Under the pieces are notes generated by a model. It was not told the origin of the DNA and did not search any database. It saw only the letters and a program-made list of their open reading frames with translations. The position numbers and the translations under genes are program-made. From Streptomyces venezuelae (GTDB taxonomy: Bacteria; Actinomycetota; Actinomycetes; Streptomycetales; Streptomycetaceae), in contig NZ_CP029192.1 in assembly GCF_008642315.1 (NCBI RefSeq), positions 682,001 through 746,000 of the forward strand: 64,000 nucleotides of DNA, in the 5' to 3' direction. Below are positions 26,568 through 35,031 of the stretch, piece by piece (position 1 is the stretch's first letter; every line of letters starts with the position of its first letter).

Positions 26568-27391
26568 CTCGCCCCCATGGCGCCGTCGTTGAGAACGTCC
26601 GGCCACCGTGCCAGCATCTGCTCGCACAGCGCCAGGACCAGCGGGCTGCCGGTGCCCGGCAGCCGCCCCAGGGCTATCGTGGCCGCGCCGCCCTGGTCGT
26701 ACGGCAGTCGCATCAGTGCGGGAGAGGCCTCCGTGGCCTCGGCCCTCCCCGGTCGTGCGCCGTGCGGGTCGTTGCACACCCGACCGAGGACCTTCTCCCG
26801 CAGGCCGCGCTCCGTCAGCCACGCCATGAGCTCGGCGGTCTCCATGTCGCTCGTCGGCCCCGACCGGCCGACCAGGACGATGTGCTGGACCTGGCGGCAC
26901 ACTTCGAGCGTGACCGGGGTGCGGACGACACCGCAGTCGACGATCAGACAGCCCTGGAGGTCCATCAGGCGTTCGACAGCGGCGCCTACGGTCTCCTGGA
27001 GCGTTCCGTTCGTCGGCAGGTGTTCGCCGGGCTTGTCGCCGGGACCCAGGGGGAACACCGCCATGTCCTGGCGGCGCGGGTCCCCGGTGCGCACGTGCCG
27101 CAGATAGCCGTGCACGGAGCGGTTGGCCAGCTCGATGGGGTCCTCGGCGAACCCGATGAGGCCGTCGACCCTGGCCTCGGAGGTGGCGTTCCAGCACCGG
27201 GTCAGCTCGGTGAGACCGCCGCCGTCGGTGTCGGCGTCCATGAGGACCACCGTCTGCCCGACGCGGCCCACCGCGTCGTCGACGATGAGTCCGGCCGCGG
27301 CCGTGAGCAGCGTCGCGCCGCACCCGCGGGCCGTGGCGAGCACCGCCACGGCGTGCGGGACGCCGATCGATCCCGTCCACGGATACGCCAT
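26564..27391 (-). CDS. ParA/MinD-like protein with degenerate P-loop
   Basis: 275-residue protein with the fold pattern of MinD/ParA ATPases: an N-terminal strand VAVLATARGCGATLLTAAAG where KGGxGKT should be, VVLMDADTDGG for the switch I/Walker A' region, CLIVDCGVVRTP for Walker B and VLVGRSGPTSDMETAE. The Lys residues of the deviant Walker A are absent, so ATP hydrolysis is doubtful. It follows fxsT after 82 bases containing the 18-bp repeats and overlaps the next gene by ATGA. Probably a non-catalytic partner in the complex. Confidence 0.8.
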   Translation of the reverse strand: MAYPWTGSIGVPHAVAVLATARGCGATLLTAAAGLIVDDAVGRVGQTVVLMDADTDGGGLTELTRCWNATSEARVDGLIGFAEDPIELANRSVHGYLRHVRTGDPRRQDMAVFPLGPGDKPGEHLPTNGTLQETVGAAVERLMDLQGCLIVDCGVVRTPVTLEVCRQVQHIVLVGRSGPTSDMETAELMAWLTERGLREKVLGRVCNDPHGARPGRAEATEASPALMRLPYDQGGAATIALGRLPGTGSPLVLALCEQMLARWPDVLNDGAMGAR

Positions 27392-27427
27392 CGGGTCCTC
27401 CTCGTTCCGTGCTGTCCGCTCGGTTCT

Positions 27428-27499
27428 TCGGTAAGGCTCAGATCCTCGGTAAGGCTCAGTTCGTCGGTAGGGCTCAGATCTTCGGTACGTCCAGTTCGA
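27428..27499. repeat. 18-bp tandem repeats at the 3' end of fxsT
   Basis: Unit starts at 27428, 27446, 27464 and 27482, each TCGGTA(A/G)GGCTCAG-like; the last unit is incomplete. The fxsT stop (27474) lies within the array, so the final residues of the TPR protein come from it. Confidence 0.8.
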
Positions 27500-30400
27500 T
27501 GCTGATCCGGTTGTCCGGACTCGCGTGGTCCCCGATGTCCGCCCGCAGGCCCAGGTGCGCGGCCACGGTCAACGTGAGGGGGTGGTCGGGGCCGAACTTC
27601 TCCACCAGGCCCTGGTGCGTCGCCTCGTCGAGTTCCCGCGCCGCCCGTGAATCGCCCGCGAAGACGAGCATGTTGGCGTGGCACAGGGCCGCGGTCAGGA
27701 TCAGCGGGTGGTGCGGGTCCACGTAGAGGACCTCCCTGAGGCCGCGCAGGCCCCGCTCGCTGAGTTCAGCGGCGGTCTCGTCCTCCGCGTCGCGCAGCAC
27801 CAGGGCGAGGTTGACCTCGCAGATGCGGCTGAAGAGATGGTCCTCGCCCCACTCGCGGAACGCCGCGAGGTTCTCCTCGGCGAGTGCCCGTGCCCCGTGC
27901 GGCCCGTCGATCCGGCCGAGGAACCGCAGGTCGGCCGCGAGCCCCACGCCGGAGACCAGGGCCTCGGGGTGCCGGGGGCCGCCGTACACCACGAAGGCGT
28001 CCCGTGCCCGTGCGTTGAGCATGCGGGCGGAGTCCGCCTTCGCCTTCCTGGCCTGCGAGGACAGCGCCGGGGAGAGCGTGGCGATGTGCCGCAGGGTCGA
28101 GGCGAGCGAGCAGGCCGCGAGGAGCGTCGTCATGTGGGCCCAGCCGAGCTCCTCGTTCGTCTGGGTGAGGCGGTAGATCTCCTGGAGCCGGGTCAGCGAG
28201 TCCTCGTACCGGCCGATCTCGCGCAGCCTGCTGGCCACGTGCACCGAGCTGCGCAGGGTCAGCTCGTGCTGGTCCCCGAGGACCCGCACCCGCTGCTCGT
28301 GCACCTCCTGGTGCTGCTCCAGGGAGTCGTTCGGCAGGCCGACCATGTCCAGCGAGAGTCCGAGGTTGCTGCCCGCCATGAGGGTGAAGTGATTCTCCTG
28401 GCCGTACTTGTAGCGCAGGATGTCCCGGGTGGACTGGTCCTCGGCGAGAGCGTCCTGGGGGCGGCCCAGGGCCCGCAGCTCGCCGCCGCGCCCGAGCGCG
28501 CTGCGCAGCGTGAACTCGCCGTCCAGGTCCTGGAGCCTGCGCAGCTCCTCCAGCGCCGCGCCGTTGATCCGGTTGGCCTCCGGGTACCGTCCGGCGTCGG
28601 TGTGGATGTTGGCCAGTTCGACGCGCAGGCGCAGCAGGAGGAGCAGGCGTTCGTCGTCGCCGGACGACGCCGTCCAGGCCTCCTCCAGGCGTTGGGCCAG
28701 GGCGAACGCGGCTTCGAGGCACTGGGTGCGGCGCCGGTAGCGCACCTGGTTGACCAGCCAGCGGCGGACCTCGGGGCTGTCGTCCGTGACCGCGCCCGAG
28801 GACTCGACGTGGAGGTCCAGCTCCGCGTAGCGCGGGTACATGTCCTGGTCGTCGACCCGGTCGTCCGGGGGCGCGTAGGCGGCGAGGACGCTGCGCACCC
28901 CGGCGGCGATCTCGTCCGCCTCCGCCGGTTCGAGTTCCCTGAGCTGGGCCGCGAGGATCATCCGGGACGCCGTGAGCCGCTTGCCGTCCTGGCCGCGCCG
29001 CGCCTGGGACCTGCTGAGCAGACCGCGGGCCGCGAAGCCGAGTTGATGACGACCCTCCGCGCCCTCGGGCAGCCCGAGGAACTCCAGGGAGGCCGGGGAC
29101 TCCAGCAGGTCCCAGCTCGCGCCTTCCGGCGACAGCGCCGTCAGCATCCGCAGCAGGTCGAGGGAGGCCGGGCGCTCCTTGCCCAGGTCCTCGACGACGC
29201 TCTGCCACACCGCGGAGGAGAACTCCAGGCCGACGGCCTGCCGGTTGCCGACCCCCTGCACGAACTCGGCCACGGCCGCGTCGGGCGGACGTGCCGTGCT
29301 CTGCAGGTACGCGGCCATCTGGTCGAGGAGCTGCGGCAGCGTCTCGCCCAACCCGACCAGCTGCTCGGCGAGTTCGGGGGTCAGCTGGGGTGCCTTGCGC
29401 CGCAGGTACCGTACGGCTTCCTCGGCGGACGGCGGCTCGATGCAGATGGGGTGGGCCAGCGTGCCCCACTCCGGGTTCTCGGACGTGATGAGGGCGTGCA
29501 CCTGGTTGCTGTTGAAGAGCAGGCTCTCGATCTCGTCGGGGTGGCGTGCGTCCTCGTAGACGAGGAGCAGCCGCTCGGGTCCGCCGCGCCGGCCCTCCAG
29601 GAGCTCGCGCAGCGCGTCCACGGCCCGGGGCGACGACCGTCGGGAAGCGCCCAACTGGGCGCTGAGGAGCACCAGTTCGCGTACGACGCTCTCGGTGCTG
29701 TCGGCGGGCATCCACCACACGATGTCGTAGTCGGCGCGGAACCGGTTGAGGTACTCCAGGGCGTAGGTCCGCTTGCCCACGCCGGGCGGGCCGTGCAGCA
29801 CGACGGGTTTCCTCGCCGCCTGGCCCGGGGGAAGCGCGTTCCGCACCTGTTGCAGGCAGTCCTCCCGGCCCAGGAACTCGCCCTGGCGGAGCGGCGGGAT
29901 GTGGGAGATCTGGGGGTGTTTGCCGGGGAAGCGCGGCCCGTGCCCGGACCGGTCGGCCCACGGGACGCCGCGGCGGTCGCCGGGCAGGAAGTGCGTCAGG
30001 AGGGCATTGCGGGCGGGGCCCTCCTCCAGCGTGTGCAGCCTGGGGCCCGGCCGGTCGCGGAACGGCGGATGGACCTCGACGTCCTCCAGCCAGGCCACGT
30101 CGACCTTCCGGCGGCCGATGAGCCCGTCCGGGTTCAGGTGTGCCATCAGACCGGTGAGGCGGGAGGAGCCGACCATGACGGACGACATCAGGACGAGATA
30201 GGTGACGGTCGTGTCGCCCCGGGGGGCTCCCTCGCCGGATCCGCGGTCGAACTCGCACATCACGCCGTTCGCGAAGAGCTCGGCCCGGATCCAGTCCGCC
30301 CACCGGCGCTCCTGCGGCTCGAAGACGAGCCGTACGACCCGCGAGGCCGCGGGGACCTCGGCGAACATCTCGGCGTGCTTCTCGCGCACGTCGGCCGCGA

Positions 30401-31394
30401 CGGGGGCGAAGCGCAGGTCGGCGTCGCCGCTGATCTCGCGGCCGAGCCGTTCGTAGGCCTGTTTCTGGAGGGACGGTTCGTAGTTCTGCAGGGCGAAGGG
30501 GATGAGGACTTCCTCGTACGCGACGTTCGGCAGGTGCCCCACCTCGACCTCGCGCCAGTACTGCTCCTCGCTGGTGAGCAGGATCGGGCTCGCCGCGCCC
30601 GTGAACTGGTCCCTGGCGCGGGAGCGGCGGCGCTCGGCCTGCTCGGGATGGGAGCGGTCCACGCGCATCGGGACCGGCAGCACCCTGATCCGGCCCCCGG
30701 ACTGCTCGCGCACCTGCCGGGCGACGGCGGCGGATCCCTCGATGGACTGGTTGCTGAAGTTGAAGCCGACGACGACCACGTCGGGCAGGAGCAGCGTGCA
30801 CAGGCTGGCGTTGTCCGAGTGACCGGTGCGGCTGTCGATGAGGACGTAGTCGTAGTCGGCGGTGCGCAGGCTCTCCCTGAGTGCCTCGGCGAAGAGCCGT
30901 CCGCTCTGCTCCTGGTAGAAGCGGGCCCAGTCGAAGGTCGCGACGCGCCGGCCGTAGAGGCCGTCCTGGCAGCCCGGTCCGAGGAAGTCGATGCGGCCGG
31001 TGGGGCGCGCGAAGCGGTAGGAGAGCGAGTCGGTGTGCATGCCCACCTGTGCGTGCCGCTCAAGGAGTTCCGCCAGTCTGGCCTCCTTCTCGGCGTCGGG
31101 GAGGTCCTCGGCCGCAAGTGCCTCGACGGCACGGCCGTAGTCCTGGACCATCTCCACCACGCCGGTGGACTCGGTCAGTTCGGGGTTCCGCAGGAAGGGG
31201 CGCAAGTAGCGGTGGAGGCCGGGTGACTCCAGGTCCCAGTCGATGACGAGGACGCGACGGCCCGCGTCGGCGAGCAGCCAGGCGACGTTGGCCAGCGCCA
31301 TCGTCCGCCCGACTCCGCCTTTGTACGAGTAGAAGGTGACGACGGTCGCCTGGTTTCCACCACGTACGGAACCGGACGGCTCGGCACTGCTCAT
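27474..31394 (-). CDS. fxsT: FxsT-like ParA - TIR-like - NB-ARC - TPR protein
   Basis: 1306-residue multidomain protein matching the FxSxx-COOH system tetratricopeptide protein. Residues 15-290: ParA-like domain with YKGGVGRT (24-31) and VLVIDWDLESPG. About 375-500: a region resembling a degenerate TIR domain (RWADWIRAELFANGV). About 530-800: STAND/NB-ARC NTPase with GREDCLQQVRNAL, P-loop GPPGVGKRT (Arg follows the Lys, unusual) and LLLVYEDA. The rest is Leu/Ala-rich TPRs (ANIHTDAGRYPEANRI, SREIGRYEDSLTRLQ-like repeats). ATG 31394 follows GGAG. It probably acts as a sensor scaffold; the trigger is unknown. Confidence 0.88.
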   Translation of the reverse strand: MSSAEPSGSVRGGNQATVVTFYSYKGGVGRTMALANVAWLLADAGRRVLVIDWDLESPGLHRYLRPFLRNPELTESTGVVEMVQDYGRAVEALAAEDLPDAEKEARLAELLERHAQVGMHTDSLSYRFARPTGRIDFLGPGCQDGLYGRRVATFDWARFYQEQSGRLFAEALRESLRTADYDYVLIDSRTGHSDNASLCTLLLPDVVVVGFNFSNQSIEGSAAVARQVREQSGGRIRVLPVPMRVDRSHPEQAERRRSRARDQFTGAASPILLTSEEQYWREVEVGHLPNVAYEEVLIPFALQNYEPSLQKQAYERLGREISGDADLRFAPVAADVREKHAEMFAEVPAASRVVRLVFEPQERRWADWIRAELFANGVMCEFDRGSGEGAPRGDTTVTYLVLMSSVMVGSSRLTGLMAHLNPDGLIGRRKVDVAWLEDVEVHPPFRDRPGPRLHTLEEGPARNALLTHFLPGDRRGVPWADRSGHGPRFPGKHPQISHIPPLRQGEFLGREDCLQQVRNALPPGQAARKPVVLHGPPGVGKRTYALEYLNRFRADYDIVWWMPADSTESVVRELVLLSAQLGASRRSSPRAVDALRELLEGRRGGPERLLLVYEDARHPDEIESLLFNSNQVHALITSENPEWGTLAHPICIEPPSAEEAVRYLRRKAPQLTPELAEQLVGLGETLPQLLDQMAAYLQSTARPPDAAVAEFVQGVGNRQAVGLEFSSAVWQSVVEDLGKERPASLDLLRMLTALSPEGASWDLLESPASLEFLGLPEGAEGRHQLGFAARGLLSRSQARRGQDGKRLTASRMILAAQLRELEPAEADEIAAGVRSVLAAYAPPDDRVDDQDMYPRYAELDLHVESSGAVTDDSPEVRRWLVNQVRYRRRTQCLEAAFALAQRLEEAWTASSGDDERLLLLLRLRVELANIHTDAGRYPEANRINGAALEELRRLQDLDGEFTLRSALGRGGELRALGRPQDALAEDQSTRDILRYKYGQENHFTLMAGSNLGLSLDMVGLPNDSLEQHQEVHEQRVRVLGDQHELTLRSSVHVASRLREIGRYEDSLTRLQEIYRLTQTNEELGWAHMTTLLAACSLASTLRHIATLSPALSSQARKAKADSARMLNARARDAFVVYGGPRHPEALVSGVGLAADLRFLGRIDGPHGARALAEENLAAFREWGEDHLFSRICEVNLALVLRDAEDETAAELSERGLRGLREVLYVDPHHPLILTAALCHANMLVFAGDSRAARELDEATHQGLVEKFGPDHPLTLTVAAHLGLRADIGDHASPDNRISIELDVPKI

Positions 31395-31420
31395 CGATGT
31401 CGCTCCAGCGTGGGTGCGCG

Positions 31421-32200
31421 TCAGCTGTGAGGCCCCCGGAGGATGGGCCGCTCGTCGCTCTCCGGAGCGGAGAACCAGGAACGGTGAGGGGCTGCCTCCC
31501 ACCATGCCTCGGCAGGGCGGGACGGTGGTGCGGCGTGCGTTGGCTGCCACGGTACCCGCACCGGAGCGAACTGCCTATCTAGGAATTTCCCGGCCGAGAG
31601 CGGAATTCTCGGCATTCCCGAAACACTTGGGGAAACAGTGAAGTACAGGTCTTCGGGCGTCATGACGGGGGGCGAGTGACGGGCTCCGGTGACGATTCGT
31701 TCGACCACCGCCCTCAGCACCTTCAGATAGCCGCCGCGGGCCTGGGGTGCCCCTACGAGTCCGCCGAGGCCCGATCGCGTGTAGTCGCCGACCGGCACGG
31801 CCAGGGTGTCGGGTTCCTTGCGCGGCGGGAGCCCCTTGGTGTTCCACGGCACGAGCACCAGGGCGGGCGACCGCTCACCGGTCTGGTGCTGGCCCCACAG
31901 CAGCCGCCGCCGGAACACCTCCAGATCGCGAAGGGTGCGCGGTTCTTTGTAGTAGCGCTCGGTGAGCAGGACGAGCAGCGTGCGGCAGCGCATCGCGGGC
32001 GTCCAGTCCGGGCCTTCCGCCGCCGCATGACCGCGGCAGGGATCGGAGAGGAGGCCCGAGTGGCCGGGTCCCGGGCCCAGACGGCGGTGCATCTCGGTCT
32101 GGACGTCGGTGTGGAACGCGCGCAGCCAGGGGTCCGAAGGCACCGGCAGGGCGTGGCTGATGTAGTAGTAGGGAGCGTCTGGACTGCGGTGCGCGGTCAT
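31421..32200 (-). CDS. TIR-like protein of the Fxs locus
   Basis: 259-residue protein. Residues 8-150 follow the FxsC-type TIR-like pattern: YYYISHALP at the start, a long helix with FHTDVQTEMHRR, then RTLLVLLTERYYKE and TLRDLEVFRRRL, where a Glu sits in the helix that carries the catalytic Glu of TIR NADases. The C-terminal 100 residues are Pro-rich and unassigned. ATG 32200 overlaps the maturase stop (ATGA), so the two are co-translated; fxsT begins 26 bases after its stop. Confidence 0.78.
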   Translation of the reverse strand: MTAHRSPDAPYYYISHALPVPSDPWLRAFHTDVQTEMHRRLGPGPGHSGLLSDPCRGHAAAEGPDWTPAMRCRTLLVLLTERYYKEPRTLRDLEVFRRRLLWGQHQTGERSPALVLVPWNTKGLPPRKEPDTLAVPVGDYTRSGLGGLVGAPQARGGYLKVLRAVVERIVTGARHSPPVMTPEDLYFTVSPSVSGMPRIPLSAGKFLDRQFAPVRVPWQPTHAAPPSRPAEAWWEAAPHRSWFSAPESDERPILRGPHS

Positions 32201-33408
32201 GCGCTCCACCCCTCTCGGTCAAGGTGCGTGCGCAACGTGCTGACGCCGTGCGTGAGCCGCTTCCGTACGTGGTCGATGAGAAACCGGAGGTCGGCGCAGA
32301 AGCACGACGGGTTGTCGAAGCCGTTGTCGGGGCGGTGGCGGTGGGCGCGCAGCCCGCCTCCGCAGATGTCGACGACCGGGCAGGACCGGCACTGCGCGCA
32401 GAGTCCGGTGAGCCCGGCGCGCTCGGCGGCGAATCCCGGGTCTGCGGCCGCGTGGTCGAAGTCGTGGGCACCGATGTGGAGCACGGAGCGGGCGGCGCGG
32501 GCGCTCACCGTCTTGAGGATGTCGTTGTACTCGATGAGTCCGGACGGCTGGATCACCACGACGTCCGAGCCGTAGGGGCCCCACATCTCGCTGGTGCTCG
32601 TGCCGCCGAGGTGCAGGTCGAGCAGCGAGTCGAAGAGCCGCAGCGAGGTCTCGCGCCGCGGGGCGTCGAACCAGCGGTCGAAGACGGCGGCGAGCCAGCG
32701 GCCGTAGGGCGCCTCGTCCGCGCCCGGGGGCCGGGGCGGCGGGAACTGCCAGGTGGCGTGCGGGAGCAGCAGGTCGACGGTGGGCGGCTCGTGTTCGAGG
32801 AGTGCCTCGTACGTCTCCACGGGGTCGGCGTCGATGTCCACGACGCAGAGCAGTCCGCCGTACAGCTGCCGGTAGCGCGGGCTGCGCAGCAGCGTCAGCG
32901 CCCGGGCCACTTCGGTGTACGTTCCCCGGCCCGCCCGGTCGGGACGTCTGCGGTCGTGCGAGCGGGGGGTGCCGTCGACGCTGACGCCGACGGTGACGTC
33001 GTGGCGGCGGAAGATCTCCAGGAAGGTCCGGTCGAGGCGGGAGGCGTTCGTCTGGACGAGCAGTTCGACCCGGGTGGCGAGGCCCTCGCAGTCGGCGCGC
33101 AGTCGGCGGGCGAAGCGCTCCACGATCGCGGGCCCGGCCAGCAGGGGTTCGCCTCCGTGCAGGACGACCTGCGCCCGTTCCGGGGCGTGCCTGCGCAGGT
33201 GTTCGGTGATTCTGGCGGACAGCCGGCTCATCACGGCGGGGCCCATGACGAGGGGCTGGTCGGTCCAGCCTCGGTCGCGGTGCTCGTAGATGTAGCAGTC
33301 CGGGCACCCGAAGTTGCAGCGGCTGTAGAGCTTCACCACGAACTGCGTGAAGGCCGCCGCCGGTTCGCCGGGGGGCGGTGTGGCGCGGGGTGCGGTCTCA
33401 CACCGCAC
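32197..33408 (-). CDS. fxsB: FxsB-family radical SAM/SPASM peptide maturase
   Basis: 403-residue radical SAM enzyme predicted to form a cyclophane in the small peptide encoded just upstream. The cluster motif CxxxCxxC is C31, C35, C38 (RCNFGCPDCYIY), followed by GGEPLL, QTNASRLD and GVSVDGTPRSHD. The C-terminal SPASM region has clustered Cys (LCAQCRSCPVVDICGGG and NPSCFC) for auxiliary iron-sulfur clusters. GTG 33408 lies inside the precursor's last codons (11-base overlap), with GAGGTGGGAAA before it. The overlap ties synthesis of enzyme and substrate. Confidence 0.93.
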   Translation of the reverse strand: MRCETAPRATPPPGEPAAAFTQFVVKLYSRCNFGCPDCYIYEHRDRGWTDQPLVMGPAVMSRLSARITEHLRRHAPERAQVVLHGGEPLLAGPAIVERFARRLRADCEGLATRVELLVQTNASRLDRTFLEIFRRHDVTVGVSVDGTPRSHDRRRPDRAGRGTYTEVARALTLLRSPRYRQLYGGLLCVVDIDADPVETYEALLEHEPPTVDLLLPHATWQFPPPRPPGADEAPYGRWLAAVFDRWFDAPRRETSLRLFDSLLDLHLGGTSTSEMWGPYGSDVVVIQPSGLIEYNDILKTVSARAARSVLHIGAHDFDHAAADPGFAAERAGLTGLCAQCRSCPVVDICGGGLRAHRHRPDNGFDNPSCFCADLRFLIDHVRKRLTHGVSTLRTHLDREGWSA

Positions 33409-33583
33409 TTTCCCACCTCGGCCGCTCGGGTCCCGCGGCTCGGCCGGCGTTGCGCAGGAGGGCCTCGACGAGGGCGCTGCGGGGGAGGCGGCTCAGGGTG
33501 AGGGCGTCGGGCGGGCCGTGCGGTGCGTTGTCCGCGGATAACGCGGCGCCGTGTGCCGTGTGCTGTGCCGCGTCATGTGCCAT
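33398..33583 (-). CDS. fxsA: FxSxx-COOH-type RiPP precursor with Trp variant core
   Basis: 61-residue peptide. ATG 33583 follows GGGGGGAG. The leader is Ala/His-rich, then LTLSRLPRSALVEALLRNAG, the amphipathic helix typical of FxSxx-COOH precursors. The C-terminus is R-W-E-S-A-V: the family rule is F-x-S-x-x at the extreme C-terminus, and here W replaces F while Ser and the spacing are kept. The maturase family forms three-residue cyclophanes (aromatic-x-x), so a Trp-Ser crosslink is predicted. Its stop lies inside the maturase start region. Confidence 0.85.
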   Translation of the reverse strand: MAHDAAQHTAHGAALSADNAPHGPPDALTLSRLPRSALVEALLRNAGRAAGPERPRWESAV

Positions 33584-33939
33584 AACGCAGGCTCCCCCCG
33601 ACTGCTCGGCTCCGCGACGCGCGGAGGCCGTCCAACATGCCACGGTCGAACGAAAGTGCCTCTGAAGGGAATCGTGCCACTGCTGCTACAGTCCGGGGCT
33701 CGTGCAACCTCGGTCCGGTCGTCCCCCCGCTCGCGAATGCGTCGGTGCGCTCACCGAGCGCTCCCCCCAGATGCCTGTGAGTATATCGGCCGGGGCCAAG
33801 TAAGCCTATCCTCTGGGGTATTGAGGGAGTATGAACCGGCCTCGGAGGAGCCGCCGCTGACCGACCGGCCATCCGTTCTCACCGAGTCTGCGCGAATGTC
33901 CATCACGCCGGACCGTTGGCGGAAGTTTGTGAGGGGCGC
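33584..33939. other. Divergent promoter region of the Fxs locus
   Basis: 356 bases between the precursor operon (minus) and the TIR operon (plus). No convincing gene; short frames here have no recognisable content. It must hold promoters for both operons. An AT-richer patch around 33780-33835 (GTGAGTATATCGG, then GGTATTGAGGGAGTATG) is the best place for the plus-strand promoter, but I could not define -35/-10 elements. Confidence 0.5.
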
Positions 33940-35031
33940 GTGGATCCAGCCGCTTTCTTCTATACGAGTTGTGTACGTGCCGATGGCTGGCGTGCGCTGA
34001 CGCGCTTCCACGCCGATCTGGAGTACCAGCTGCGGATCCAGGAGGGGTTCGGCGTCAGCGGCGTCCTGGGCGCGGTCGCGGAGCCCGAGTCGGTCCGCGA
34101 GTCCGCCGTGACCAGGGCCGGAGTCATGATCGTGCTGTACTCCCCGCGGTACTTCACGGACCGCGGCGCGGGTCTCGAATGGGCGGTCTTCGACGCCCGT
34201 ATGCGCCACCACGAGGACATCCGGGGCGTCCCGGCGCGCGGCTGCCTGGTCCCGCTGTGCTGGAAGCCCGTCGCCGACGAGCAGGTTCCGGAGGGCGTAC
34301 GCACATCGGTGGAGGGCCCCGGAGCCTTCGACTGGCTCCGGCGGTGCGGACTGGAGTCCCTCGCGGCCCCCTCGCACGCGGAGAACGAAGCACGGTACTA
34401 CGCGCTGCTCGAACAATTGGCCAAAACCATCGCCGAGGCGGGGCGTACGGAACTCGAAGGACTGAACCCGGTCGACGCCCAGGAGCTGGACCCCGCGTTC
34501 GGCAGCGAGAGCGCCGCGCAGACCGGGCAGCCCGCCGACGCAGAGGTGCGGAACTGGGCTCGCTGGTCCGAGATCCTGGACGCGGGGGCGCTGCAGCGGC
34601 GGGTGCCGGGCTCGGTCGCCATCAGCTACGTCGGCGCCGACCAGCCCTGGGCCGACTGGATGTCGGAGGTGCTCGGCCAGCGCGGGCACGACGTCGTGCA
34701 GCGCCGCTGGCGGGCCAGCCGGGAGAGCCTCCAGGACGCGGTCGCCCAGGCGCGGGCCGCCGCCGAGCGCATGCTCGTCATCTTCTCGCGCAACTACTTC
34801 GCTGCGGGGAACACGAGCCCCACCGAGTGGGCGGACACGTTCGTCGACTCCCCTGGCAGGGCTTCCCAGGCCGTCCTGGTGCAGATCGACGCGGCGCCCC
34901 GTCCGCTGCTCGTCCGTGACGCGAACGTCGTCGTCCTGGCCGGCGCGGACCCCGCGGAGGCCGAGCACCTGATCGAGCAGGTGCTCCCCGAGACCCCGCA
35001 GCGGTCGGCGGATCGTGGGAGCGGCCGGTGA
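33940..35031 (+). CDS. Protein with two TIR-like domains, Fxs locus
   Basis: About 363 residues. Domain 1 (1-140) starts PAAFFYTSCVRADGWR and has GVMIVLYSPRYFTDRGAGLE followed by WAVFDARM, the FxsC-type N-terminal layout. Domain 2 (about 225-345) starts SVAISYVGADQPWADWM and has MLVIFSRNYFAAGNTSPTEW. Both keep a Glu-Trp pair after the S-x-x-Y(F) segment, the place of the catalytic Glu in TIR NADases. GTG 33940 is chosen after GAGGGG; TTG 33916 is possible. It overlaps the next gene by GTGA. Confidence 0.78.
   Translation: MDPAAFFYTSCVRADGWRALTRFHADLEYQLRIQEGFGVSGVLGAVAEPESVRESAVTRAGVMIVLYSPRYFTDRGAGLEWAVFDARMRHHEDIRGVPARGCLVPLCWKPVADEQVPEGVRTSVEGPGAFDWLRRCGLESLAAPSHAENEARYYALLEQLAKTIAEAGRTELEGLNPVDAQELDPAFGSESAAQTGQPADAEVRNWARWSEILDAGALQRRVPGSVAISYVGADQPWADWMSEVLGQRGHDVVQRRWRASRESLQDAVAQARAAAERMLVIFSRNYFAAGNTSPTEWADTFVDSPGRASQAVLVQIDAAPRPLLVRDANVVVLAGADPAEAEHLIEQVLPETPQRSADRGSGR

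Noticed and set aside
27678..31226. A 1182-residue plus-strand frame opposite fxsT
   Set aside because: Composition is that of an antisense shadow (Val/Gly/Arg/His-rich) and fxsT on the other strand has clear domains.
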